Positions 35,783 to 46,549 of a stretch of DNA of 64,000 nucleotides are shown here, in pieces; the first letter of the stretch is position 1, and every line of letters starts with the position of its first letter. Source of the stretch: Cryptomeria japonica (Eukaryota; Streptophyta; Pinopsida; Cupressales; Cupressaceae). The stretch lies in contig NC_081413.1 of assembly GCF_030272615.1 (NCBI RefSeq), positions 721,878,149 through 721,942,148 on the forward strand, written 5' to 3'. The notes beneath the pieces are model-generated. The model made no database searches, was not told where the DNA came from, and saw only the letters and a list, made by a program, of their open reading frames with translations. Made by a program: the position numbers and the translations under genes.

Positions 35783-36140
35783 CTGATGACTAGATTGGCC
35801 TCATGCTCTCCCAACACATGGGTGCTAATAATTAAGTTGTATGGTTTTTTTACATCCTTTTTGCTTTAGTTTTTGTAGCTGGAATGTTGGTTTCCATAGT
35901 AATACTGCTACTCTTAAAAGTTATTATTGTTATGACATTATGATGGGTCATTGTTGGTAATGGCACTTATTGGACAAGATTGGTTTCAATCTTGGGTTTT
36001 CCAATAATGGCAGGAAGTTTTTGTTTTTGATTATTAGAGTAGGGGTTGGCTGACTGTTGCGTTTCTGCGGTGTGTGTGTTGGTAATGGTGTGTCTGTTTA
36101 TCTCGGGTCAGCCCTTAGTTTTGGCTGCTATCTAATCAAA
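34751..36140 (+). mobile_element. Retroposed, 5'-truncated ORF-bearing element with 9-bp target-site duplication
   Basis: AACATACCA lies at 34742-34750 and again at 36141-36149. The 3' end is TATCTAATCAAA, similar to the LINE tails in this window. The open frame runs to the exact 5' boundary, as expected for a 5'-truncated reverse transcript made by LINE machinery acting in trans. It carries no LINE protein domain. Confidence 0.75.
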
Positions 36141-36274
36141 AACATACCACGATGTTACTATCAATTTTACATATATTCAATAATAAAATAAATTGCAAAA
36201 ATAGTATTTTCAAAATATAATATTATTAAATAAATTATAGATTCATTGTGGGTATTGTTTTGGCTAGCTCTATA
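36141..36274. other. Short spacer between the retroposed element and the second LINE
   Basis: Contains the 3' target-site copy (36141-36149) and AT-rich DNA. No feature. Confidence 0.5.
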
Positions 36275-38705
36275 TTTTTTTTTCAATAAAAGTGGATTAT
36301 TCCACTAAACATTTTTATTAATATTTTTTATTTTTTACACAAGATTCAAAGAGCTTACTGGAGGAAAGAACCCTAGGAAAAAAACCTTTGGTCACAACTC
36401 ATAAAATAAACCTATAGTATCTAACAGATCATTTCATACACCCCGCCAAAACTACATACAAAATGCAGTCACAACACATATAATATCAGTTTTACATAGA
36501 GCCCATATGGCAATTTGCAAAAAAAAAAAAAAAACCCATTGGATAATTTTCAAATGTAGACTCCACAGCTGCTATCAATGGAATAAGATAGAATTTTCCA
36601 AAGCCCTGTGCCAAATCCCATGAGCCAAAAACCTTCCTACCAAAAAAGAAAGTATCAAAAAACCTTTGGAAAAACACTATTGTATCAAATACCATGAGCT
36701 CGAACTCTCCTCCAGACAACAAACATGAATACTTGAAATGAAAGGGGAAAGCGGGAATAATTATCATCAGAAAATTTTACATCAACATTACTCAAGAAAA
36801 TCACATAACTATTGTTGCAACCTTCCCATACCCGAGAAGGAATTTCCTCAAAACCCACCTCTCGTTGATTAGCATTGCTATCAATGGCTAAATTTGCCAA
36901 ATAATCTACAATCTTATTAACTTCTTTGTAACAATGGGATAACAAAAAAGATTCAAACAATTCTAATTTTTGTAAATTGAGATCAAGTATATACTGCAAA
37001 TTCTAACAATTCAATTTATTTTTCATAAGACATTGAATAATCACCATAGAATCACCTTCAATTATTAAGTCCTTGATTCCCAAAGAGATTTCCATATCCA
37101 ATCCAAAAGACAAAGCATGAAATTCGGCATAATTGTTAGTTTTAAAACCAATAGCATGACACTTAGCTTGAATAAAATTTGCATTGTGATCATAAATTAC
37201 CACGCCTACCCCAGCCGACCCAGGGTTACCACGAGAGGCCCCATCAAAATTCAGTTTAAAGTGCCCCTGTAGAGGAGATATCCATCTAGCAGAGCATCTC
37301 TTACCTATTGCATCATTCTCTTTTAAAATTGAACCATGAGAGGGTAAAATCGACAACATCTTCCAAACTCTAGTAACTCTACTATCCCAGTGTGAAAAAG
37401 AAGTAAGATTTTCCAAATTCTTATAAATAAACGAAAAAGAAACCTCAGAGATTCAAGACTCAATTTTTAATAGAACCTCAGACACAGGAGAACTTGTTTT
37501 TTTAAATATCCTATTGTTTTGCTCTAGCCAAACATTCCAAATCACAATAGATGGAGATATGATCCAAAGGCATGCATAAAAAGATGAGGCAAACATAAAG
37601 GGCCTGAGATCCTTACCAATAACAAAGGATATATTTAACTTCTCAAACAACCACTGCCAACATTCATAAGCATAATCACAATGTAGGAACATGTGTGAAG
37701 AAGATTCCAAATTTTTGTTACAAAGGACACAAGGGAAAACAACAGTAATACCAAGCATGTACAGTCTCATACCTGTAAGGACTTTGTCTTGAACTGCCAA
37801 CCAAGCAAAGGCTCCAGCTTTAGGAAGACAAGCCGAATGCCAAAACAACTTATAAGGCCAGGATGATAAATCTTTAGCAACCATAAGAGAGTTGTAACCA
37901 TCTTTAACAGTGTACTTACCAGAAATATTCTTTGTCCAAATAAGTTCATCCTCAGAATCAGAAAGAAATACAATTCTATCCCCCAAAATCTTCTCAAAAT
38001 CTAATTTCATACTCTGATCAACATCTAAGAAATCAATCGACTTCCATCTAGCTAGCTTAAGGGGTCTACTAGTCACAATTTCAAAATAATCTGCTACAAA
38101 AACACCCCATAAGGAGGAAATAATAGTGATCAGAGGAGACCATTCCCTAATATTCACCAAAGGTGTGTGTCCATTCCATACTTCATCCAAGAATCTAACC
38201 TTTCTACCATTATGAACAATCCATGAGAGATGAGGCAAAATAACTAATCTACATTTACAAAGGAAATTCCAAATAGTAGAACCCGAAGGCAAATTTGAGA
38301 CTTTAAAAATGTACTCTCTCGGTCCATTATTTAAATATTTGGCAAACATAATCCATGCCCATAAGGAGCTAGGCTTGTCATATAATCTCCAGACCATCTT
38401 AGCACCCAAGGCTGAATTTTGATTCTCCAAGCTCTGAATTCGTGTTCCCCCAAGTTCCTTAGGCAAACATACCTTATCCCATGAAACTAAAGGGAGTTTC
38501 TTCTTGCCATCTTTATTATTGTTCCAAAGAAAATCTCTAACAGTATCCTGTAAACTAACAATAGCTATTTTTGGAGACTTCAAAACAGACATGAGATATA
38601 TGGGAACAACATTCAAAACAGACTCGATGAGAACAATTTTACCCGCCAAAGTGCACCATCTATGATTCCATGAGATAATTCTTTTACAAATGACATTATC
38701 TTTGT
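36275..38705 (-). mobile_element. 5'-truncated LINE of the same family as 24579-34363
   Basis: On the minus strand it ends in CCACTTTTATTGAAAAAAAAA (poly-A 36283-36275), close to the tail of the first LINE. It starts inside ORF2 just before KRIISWNHRWCTLAGKI (about 38700). Peptides such as LPKAGAFAWLAVQDKVLTGM match the first LINE's LPKAGSFAWLAVQDKVLIGM. No clear target-site duplication was found. Confidence 0.88.
36685..38649 (-). pseudogene. LINE ORF2 C-terminal part (RT end, zinc region, RNase H)
   Basis: One long frame (38649-37453) covers the RT C-terminal region (AGKIVLIESVLNVVPIYLMS, LVSWDKVCLPKELGG) and the zinc-binding region (LPKAGAFAW...FPCVLCNKNLESSSHMFLHC). The same frame family continues at 37416-37003 with RNase H (FKLNFDGASRGNPGSAGVG, IIEGDSMV) and at 36999-36685 (SHCYKEVNKIVDYLANLAID). 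Two in-frame stops near 37451 and 37003 separate the parts. Without the RT core it cannot be active. Confidence 0.88.
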
Positions 38706-39414
38706 TGTGAAAAATATTGACTATTGGTTATTCATTTATCATTCAAATTATATAAATGTATATAAAAAAATTTTAAAATTACAAAATAAACATTCTATAC
38801 TTTTAAAATGGTAATACAATTAATTATTATTATCGATGCAAGCTTCCTTAACTAGCTAATCAGGATGCATGTTTTGGTAACTATAATAAATAAATAAATA
38901 AAACTATTATTTAGTGGATAGGCTAAATAAAAAAAAAATTAAAAACTTTATTTAGCCGATAGGCTTCTATTGTGGACTTGGGTTTCCATAATTGCCCGGA
39001 AAACCTGTCTCACGCTCCTAATACCATTGTCTCGTGTTGGAAACTAGTTGTTGTTAAATATTTCTACAACCACTAGTTGTCATTTTATAATTCTCTAGTT
39101 GGGTTGTTTTCCCTTATCCCCCTGTATCGAATATGTCACCATCTCAACTGCATCTTCTCTATCCTCGCTACAATAATTTTTAATATCTTCGACAAGATCA
39201 TAGACTTCAATCGGATGCCATTTCTAGCTTTTTAACCTTTGTTGAGACAAATTTTTGGTCGCTTCCAATCTAGTAGATGTAAACCGAACAACATTGTATA
39301 TTTTCCATAATCATAAAATACCATTGCTATCCATCACACATCTTAGTCTCCCAACATTATGTTGAATGAGGCGCTACACATTATGCTTACTACTCAGAGT
39401 TGCATTCTCAAAAA
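38706..39414. other. AT-rich and unclassified repeats, no gene seen
   Basis: 38706-38960 is AT-rich. 38961-39400 has ordinary base composition without an open frame or recognised motif. Confidence 0.4.
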
Positions 39415-39840
39415 TGCACTTTCACAAGGGAAACTAATTCACTCTTTCATCACTCATAGGTGATTTGCATTTTCTAAATGCACAACTTTTCATATAATCT
39501 TATTTGCATGTATGTCAAGTGTGGAAGTTTGGTTGATGCTCCATTTGAAAGAGTAAACAACGTCTCGTGGAATATGATTAATGGGGGTTACAGAAAAAAT
39601 GGGTATCCTCATGAAGTAGTCATATTATTTCACCAAATGCGATGAACCCAATCGATTCACATTTGCTAGCATACTCCTAGCCTATGCTAAAATAGGAGAT
39701 TTGGAAGAGGGTATGGACATTCGTCGAAGCATAGAAGATAGGGATTTTCGTCAAATGTTGTAGTTGCAATTGACCTAGTAGACATGTATGCAAAATGTTT
39801 AAGCATAGACAAGGCATGTGAACTGTTTGATAGGTAAAAG
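39415..39840 (+). pseudogene. PPR-protein pseudogene fragment (plant PLS-type)
   Basis: Read across frames, the sequence gives LSQGKLIHSFITHR (39417 on), MYVKCGSLVDAPFERV, VSWNMINGGYRKNGYPHEVV and ILFHQMR. SSNVVVAIDLVDMYAKCLSI followed by DKACELFDR ends it at about 39837. These are the hallmark motifs of plant organellar RNA-binding pentatricopeptide proteins (QGK.IH, MY.KCG, VSWN.MI.GY..NG, LVDMYAKCG..DKA..LFD). Frameshifts and stops are present, both ends are missing and there is no functional frame. Confidence 0.85.
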
Positions 39841-40363
39841 CACGAAACTGTGTCACACTTTTATAAAGGAACCAACCAACACAACTAAAATTGTTTAACT
39901 TCGACCACATAATAGTGACATTTCTAAATTGAATTTTGAAATGATGTAAATTGATCAAATGTAGAAATATTAATGAAATTTAGGTCCGTTATTTTTTTTT
40001 TTTTAAATTATAAATTCAAAGACAGATTTTTCATTGTTGAAAATCAGGAGTTCTAGTCCACGTCACCAAAAAAAATGAAAACAGATTTTATTTTTCCCGA
40101 GTTTTTTTCCAAATAGAGAACATATATATGCAGTGTTAAAAATAAATAATTTTTTTTTTATGTATATTTTTCTCGTTATAATATTTTGAAGTCCAACATA
40201 GCTAAATTTAACAGTTTTCATTCAGCGTCACCTTTTGACTACTAAATTTATCATTAACAAAAAAAAAAAAACCTTTTCGAGAACATTCTCTCATCTAGTG
40301 AAAAATATTTTTTTATTTTTTTAATATCATTTTATTTTATTTTTAACTTCTAATTATCCTCTT
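39841..40363. other. AT-rich intergenic DNA, nothing recognised
   Basis: Long A and T runs and no coding potential. Confidence 0.5.
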
Positions 40364-42180
40364 TTTTTTTTCTCGGTAAAAGGCCAACGCCAGAGAAATT
40401 TTATTAATTAAAAAAGTAGTTACAACTCCATTCAGTGCGGGCACCTGTAGGAAAGAATGGAGGGAAGAAAACCTCCAGTCTCGCCCAAATCCATTAAAGG
40501 ATCGGAATCTAATGTTACAGATAGTTGATAATTAAGTGCATGAGTCCCTAGGAAATTCACATCCAAGATAAACTACTTGAAAGAAAAAAATCGACCAAGA
40601 TTTCCTATGCACTGAAATTTGACCCTTTCCTGAAAATGATGTCTTCGATAATGATGCCCCAAAGACAACTCTAACCTTTATTCCTTTGTTCTTATCCTGC
40701 GAAAATTAGGTACAACCCATTCCACTAATCTGCAAAGGACCTTAACACACCTTATTGCCAAGATCGATGTCAGAATGTCTAAAACATTAAGCATCAAGAA
40801 ACTTCTTTTTTGATTAATAATGACCCACTTCCCTCAAAGGGTAAAGAACCCTTAAGCTTGTCGTGACCATACCTGCAAAAAACCTTTGGACCTGCCCTAC
40901 AATAGATCACTTCAAGAGATGTTAGCCTAAAAATATACTCCCATCTATGATGCCAAGCCTATACCAATGAAGCATCAACAACCACAGAGCTATAAGAAAT
41001 GAAAAGAACTTCAAAACCAAAACCCTACCTATATCAAAGTATAGAGGAATCATAGCACTATACAGGGAGATGGGGAACCATTTGATATAAGGATCAATAA
41101 GACACCTCAACTCCTTACAGAGAAACCAAAGGAGAAAAACATAGACCAGAACCTTTCAAGAGACATGATAAGACCAATTCTTCCCACATTCCGCTAATTA
41201 AAAACACCAAAGAGAGAATTCAAAATGGCATCCTTCTTAAAAACAAATACAAGCATCGAGAGCATGAAAGGAAACAAGAGGAGATCTATATGTATATGTG
41301 TGTGTGTGTGTATACATAAATTTAAATAATCAAAGATTAAGAGTAAAGAGGAGAGCAGTGATACATCATGCAACATCAAGATATATTAGTACTGTAGGAA
41401 GCTAAGATGACAAACATAATTAGCTAAACCCATAAGCAGGACCTAGAAAACAATAAAGAGATGAGAGTTTTTAGTGCGAAATTGAATAGGGACCAACAAA
41501 CTAAAGAGAGAAAAACATAACTAAAGCTAGAGCATAAATTAACTAAGCATCCATAAGTCTTTTAAAAGATAAGTCTGAGATATGACGAAAGTTATAATAA
41601 ACCCTTAAGAGTCAGAAGGTGGCGGTAAGCAAAACCCGAGACAATCCCATCTATCTAGCCCGACATCTCCTTGCCCACTCTTCTGAAACCCTTTCTCCAG
41701 AGCTGGCTGGAGAATTAACAGGGCTGGAAACAGAGGTGGAAGGGATATCAATGTCGTCCGAGATCACTTCAATATTTTCCAGTTCCAAATAGTTGGCCAA
41801 CCACCTATTACAAGTCGGTTTCCTAACCTGCAGAAGCCACATGAGAAAGAAGAAATTCCTTCACCTAGTCGGGTTATAGGCTTCAAAGGCAGCCAAATCC
41901 TCAATTATTGGGATTGGATATCTAGGCACCTGATTGTTCATCTAAATGAGAATGTTATAGTCACGTGGCTTCGAAACAGTTAGCTCCTCGTCAATATTGA
42001 CCATCACCCGCTCCAATTCTCCAAGCAATTCCTTCTTGAAGACCTTTTTACAGAGTTTAATTACAACATCCCTGTCATTCTCAAAATGCATAGCCACCGC
42101 CAAGAACGTAGAAGCAATGTCCAAATTGGCCCTGGGTGAACTCACAATAATGGTTCCCACTTTTTTGCCACTTTTGACAC
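40364..42180 (-). mobile_element. Retroposed element, minus strand, with LINE-like tail and unknown ORF remnants
   Basis: Its minus-strand 3' end reads GGCCTTTTACCGAGAAAAAA, poly-A at 40373-40364, typical of plant non-LTR elements. Upstream are about 1.3 kb of non-coding sequence and two ORF pieces: 42180-41942 (GTIIVSSPRANLDIASTFLA, then KKVFKKELLGELERVMVNID) and 41842-41651 (RKPTCNRWLANYLELENIEV). No RT or endonuclease is present. The 5' end and target-site copies were not located. It may be a captured host or element ORF, like the element at 34751. Confidence 0.5.
41297..41316. repeat. (GT)n microsatellite
   Basis: ATGTGTGTGTGTGTGTATAC in the 3' part of the retroposed element. Confidence 0.9.
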
Positions 42181-42940
42181 TGAGATGTACATTTTTTAAA
42201 TAGTCTTCAACTTCCGAGAACTATAACTTTTAAACTATTAAAAATTTGAACATGATGTAAATTAGTGATTTCTAGAATTTTGTTTGTAGATTCTATATAC
42301 ATTTTTTCAAATTTTTTTGAAGGATTTTTAAAAAAAATTTCCATCTCTCTCGAAAAGTAGTTTTTTACAACAAACTACATTTTTTAAGAGTGATGTGCCT
42401 CCCGAAATGCATAACCTTTTTTCTATAAATGATAAAAACTCAATTCTTTTGAATTTTGGTTTGTAACATCAATATCCAGGGCTTGCATTTGGTTTTATAG
42501 TGATATGTTCAATATTTTTCATTTTATAAAGTTTTGAAGTCCGACTAGTCATAATTCAGACATAGGTTTACGTTTGAACACATAACTTGTTGTATATAAA
42601 TCGAAATTCAATTTATTTATTTTTGTTAGAAAGAAGACATCAATACTAGGGGCATAGATATTTTTCAAAATTTATTTGAATTAGTTTCTTATTTTTCCCA
42701 ATGCGTTGAACAGAGAAGTTCTTGTTCGGTGAAAAACCAATTTTCCATAAAATTAAAAAAACAAGAACATAATAAATTCAAAATATAACAAAATTATACT
42801 CGTTGGAAAGCTTGCTCCGAGTACTACCATCTAATATTTTTGGGTTATCAATATTATTTCATTCGTACTTTGAACCAGATCTCCGAAGTCATTAATTCTT
42901 CAGAACTCTGCAAATTTTTGGGAGAAACCTCTAATCGGGG
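42181..42940. other. Probable non-coding 5' flank of the DDE-like element
   Basis: AT-rich with loosely repeated phrases (TTGAATTTTGGTTTGTAACATC and ATTCAATTTATTTATTTTTG, each followed by ACATCAATA and CCAGGGC/TAGGGGC). No coding region and no terminal inverted repeat recognised. Confidence 0.4.
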
Positions 42941-43108
42941 GGTTCGATTGAACAGTACTTCAAGCGAATGTGGTTCGCTTGAACTATAAGGGGTTCAAGC
43001 GAACCCCCATTCACTCGAACCAGTGGGCTTGATTTTGGCCCGTACTTTTTTGTAATGGTCATGTTCGAATGAACCCGACCAATTTTAATTGTCAGGTTTC
43101 GTTTGAAC
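42941..43108. repeat. Seven copies of the semi-palindrome TTCGNNTGAA in 168 bases
   Basis: Copies on either strand: GGTTCGATTGAAC 42941-42953, CTTCAAGCGAA 42958-42968, GGTTCGCTTGAAC 42972-42984, GGTTCAAGCGAACC 42992-43005, TTCACTCGAACC 43010-43021, GTTCGAATGAACC 43063-43075 and GGTTTCGTTTGAAC 43095-43108. Copies three and four form a 13-base inverted repeat around an 8-base loop. The spacing is irregular. They lie 170-340 bases upstream of the DDE-like gene's ATG. Confidence 0.9.
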
Positions 43109-43276
43109 TTTGGTTGATGCATTTTTCATTTTTTTTTCATTTGTGGAGTCGTATAAATGTCCATAATTTTTTTCATTTTTTATCACACAAATGATTAAAA
43201 TAATTCACATTTTTGGATGAGAGAAGACATTTGAAAATTATTTTGAGGGCAATAATTTGAAGGTTTTTGTAAAAGC

Positions 43277-46200
43277 ATGGGGAACAAGAAGAGAAGGCAA
43301 AATAAGACTTCAAGGAATTATTCTCTCGAAAAGGAAGAAAGATATCGAGAACAAAGAAGACAAAGATATCATGATGCAAGTATGTATTTTTAATTTTATT
43401 TCTATTTAATTTAATATGTATTACGTAACAATTAATTATTTCAATATTTTTTATCTAATATTTTTAATGAAAATTAATTTAAAAAATATTAATTAAATTA
43501 ATTGGAAATAATAGGATTAAAAATAATCTTGTTTTAATTGGAAAGCATAATTAATTTGAGATAATACATGTGTATTTGCAAATTTCAAATTCCATCAACT
43601 TGCTTGTTGTGTAATTGTATTTTTCTCCTATATAATTAAGTCCATTTATAATAGATAAGACCTATTAAGTCATAAAATTAATAAGACATATTATGTCATA
43701 ATTTCTAGGTTCTAAATTATATATATTGAATATTTAATAAACATGTACAAGTAATTTCATGTGATAGGTGGACCTTTAATATCACATAATATATATGTCT
43801 TAAGGGGAGTTAAGTATATTAATTGTGAAATGTTTTTTCATACGTGGTCATATTGATTTTAATAATAAGGCCTATTAGGACTATTACATTGATTATAGGT
43901 CTTAAATGTGACATAAATTTATAACCTATTAAACATGTTGAATAATTTAGGTGAACTATTTATATGACTTCACGTACATGCAAAAACATTTCAGATTAGG
44001 AGGTCTATTATGCAATAATAGGTCTTAAATATACACACATGTGACAAATTATAGTCCACCTACATTATGGTCCATAAAAAATTAATATGAGGTCACCTTT
44101 ATCGTATGCATGCATCAAAATATTTGTACTTTTAATTTTCAAAATTGGAATTTCCAATTTATCAAGATTTTATTTTTTGTGTTAAATTAGTGCTCAAAAT
44201 TAGAGATTGAACTTTAATCCTAACCTGAGAACAAATTGAACTTTATTTAACCTAAACAGGTAATTTAATTAGAGTTATAACAATAAGGTCCTGAAAGTAA
44301 TTAAATTCAATAAACCAAATTGAACGGGCTAATTTTAACAAGTAAAGCTTTAAGCCAAATCCACCCCTATTCTTAAACCTAATTGAATAATCTCTAATTA
44401 ATTCAAGAACCTTACACAAACTCTTAAATTATGTGCAGAACGGGCTCGAGAAGAAGGGAGTTTTGAAGCGAGAGTCGAGGCAAACGAACCTAGTGAAGAA
44501 CACAATATAGTTGATGAACATAGGGAGGAGATTGTCCAAGTTGAACCAATGGAGACCTTTGAAGGAGAGGGGCCAGGCTCCTTACCTCCTACCATTGATA
44601 TGGATGAGCATATTGTGGATCTAGCTAAACAAGTGAAGAGAAATATTTCTTATAAAAATTTAGATCATTTACTTGAAATGGATGTGGATGAGTTGAAACG
44701 TCTCAGTGAAGAACCTAGACATACTAAAAGGAGGTCAACGAATAAAAGTAGAAAAGAAATAATGTCTCATTTCAACAATCTTGATACTACACTAGAAAAA
44801 GCTCAATTGTTATCAATTGTACTTACTCATAAAGACTTAATAGATCCAATGAAATTGTTGGGTATAGATACAACAAGTCAAAAGAGGAAAACTTCTCAGC
44901 TACAAAAATCTATTGTTGATAATGTTAAGAAAGGTTTGGTGAACATTGGTAAATAATCTCAAAAATTAGATAAGACCATTTCAAGAAGAGTGATGTTGAC
45001 ATCTTTAGTAAATGAAAGATTGCCTCAAAAAAGACAAATCTCTTCATTGTCATCTGAGTTTGGTTTTAGTAGAAGGACAATATCTAAATATGTTAAAAGG
45101 AGAAAGTTTTTGGATGATACTACCTCAGAAGGGAATTGGGCAATTATGTGTAGAGCTCCTCATTCTGATAGAATTGAAGATGTTGTTAGGAACTTTGTGA
45201 CAAGTTTTTGGAATGATAACACTCGTCCTTCATCAAATAGTAGAGATGTTATCAAGCAAAGGATTGGTCATGATCGGTATGATCTCCATGTAAAACATTG
45301 GATAGACACAACAAAACATGAATTGTATGTATTGTTTACTAAAACAAACCCTCATATAAAGATTGGACAAACCATGTTTGAACGGTTAAGGCCATATTAT
45401 GTGAAGTTAAACAAAGTTTTCGAAACTTGTTGTTGTCGTTATCACATCGAATTTGACTTGTACTATCAGGTGTTTCGAAAGATTAGAGAAGATAGTGATG
45501 GTTATGAAAATACTCCTCCTAAATGAACAAGTCAATTCATAGCATCCATCTTATGTGATAAATTAGATGATAATGCAACCGGTCAAATAAATTGCATAAG
45601 AGGAATTTGTGGAACATGCGGGGACTTGGATAAATTACCTTTGAGAGATGAAGATACTGACACGAGGAAGATGGTAAATTGCAAGAGTTACAAGTACAAA
45701 AAATTTGAAACAAAATTTGGAAAGGAATCTACAAGGCTAGATTATGTAGAAGAGGAAATACCTATTGGAACATTTATGGAAAATTTTCGTAAGTTGATAA
45801 AACCATACATATGCCATGGTTTTTTTGCCAAGTGGCAAGCAGAACAATTTAAAAGATTAAGAGACACTTTCCCACTTGGAACTATTCTATCTATAGTTGA
45901 CTTCGCAAAGAATTACTCTTTTGCACATCAAAAAGAGATTCAATCAGAGTATTACTTTTCAAAGCAAATCACTATTTTGGCGCATGTGTGTTATCGACAT
46001 GCACAGATGAATTTGGATGGTGTTGATAGTACATTTGAAAATCGTGTCATTAAGAAAGAGTACCACTTCTATATTAGTGATGATTAGGAGCACGACACAC
46101 TTTTTGTACAACATTGCTTTAAGAAGTTTTTTGAATATTTGAAAGATAGAGGCATAACAATAGTTAAACATTTTGTTTGGTCTGATGGATGTGCGACACA

Positions 46201-46549
46201 ATTCAAATATTCGAGGCCATTTTATGCACTATGTAGATATCATCAAAATGACAAAATATCACATGTTTGGAGATTTTTTGAGAGTGGTCATGGAAAGGGT
46301 GAACATGATGGTGTAGGAGCTTGTATCAAACGTGCTCTAAGAAAGCATCAAATAAAGTACACAGGAGAACGTATAGATGATGCACATGATGTTGTTGAAT
46401 GGTGTAAGAAACACTTTGAGCAACCTAATTATCCTGGGGAATCATCATCGAGAACATATAGACCCATTCCATATAGAGTCACTAATACATTTGGGGTCAA
46501 ATTCCGACAGAGGTTTCCGACGAACAAGGAGCATTGTGTGAAAATTTGA
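43277..46549 (+). pseudogene. DDE/RNase H-fold transposase-like gene, two exons, about 737 codons, three in-frame stops
   Basis: Exon 1 is 43277-43379 (MGNKKRRQNKTSRNYSLEKE, basic), with donor GCAA|GTATGT. Exon 2 starts at 44439 after ATGTGCAG, and the phases match. A helix-turn-helix-like stretch reads SSLSSEFGFSRRTISKYVKR. The cysteine pair IRGICGTCGDLD comes next. The core has VDFAKNYSFAHQKEIQSEYY, then VWSDGCATQFKYSRPFYAL and FFESGHGKGEHDGVGACIKR, the pattern D...D...(H/E) of a conserved family known to me mainly from uncharacterised animal and other eukaryotic proteins. No frameshift occurs. Three stops (near 44955, 45525 and 46086) break an otherwise single frame. The last residues (from about 46480) may belong to an inserted CACTA end. 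Confidence 0.7.
43380..44438 (+). other. Intron of the DDE-like gene
   Basis: 1059 bases, AT-rich, GTATGT...TTATGTGCAG. No gene inside. Phrases such as AATAGGTCTTAAAT and AGGCCTATTA recur loosely (43640-44040). Confidence 0.6.

Noticed and set aside
42941-43108. TTCGNNTGAA cluster as heat-shock elements
   Set aside because: Heat-shock elements need TTC and GAA two bases apart in alternating blocks; here the spacing is four and the arms are longer.
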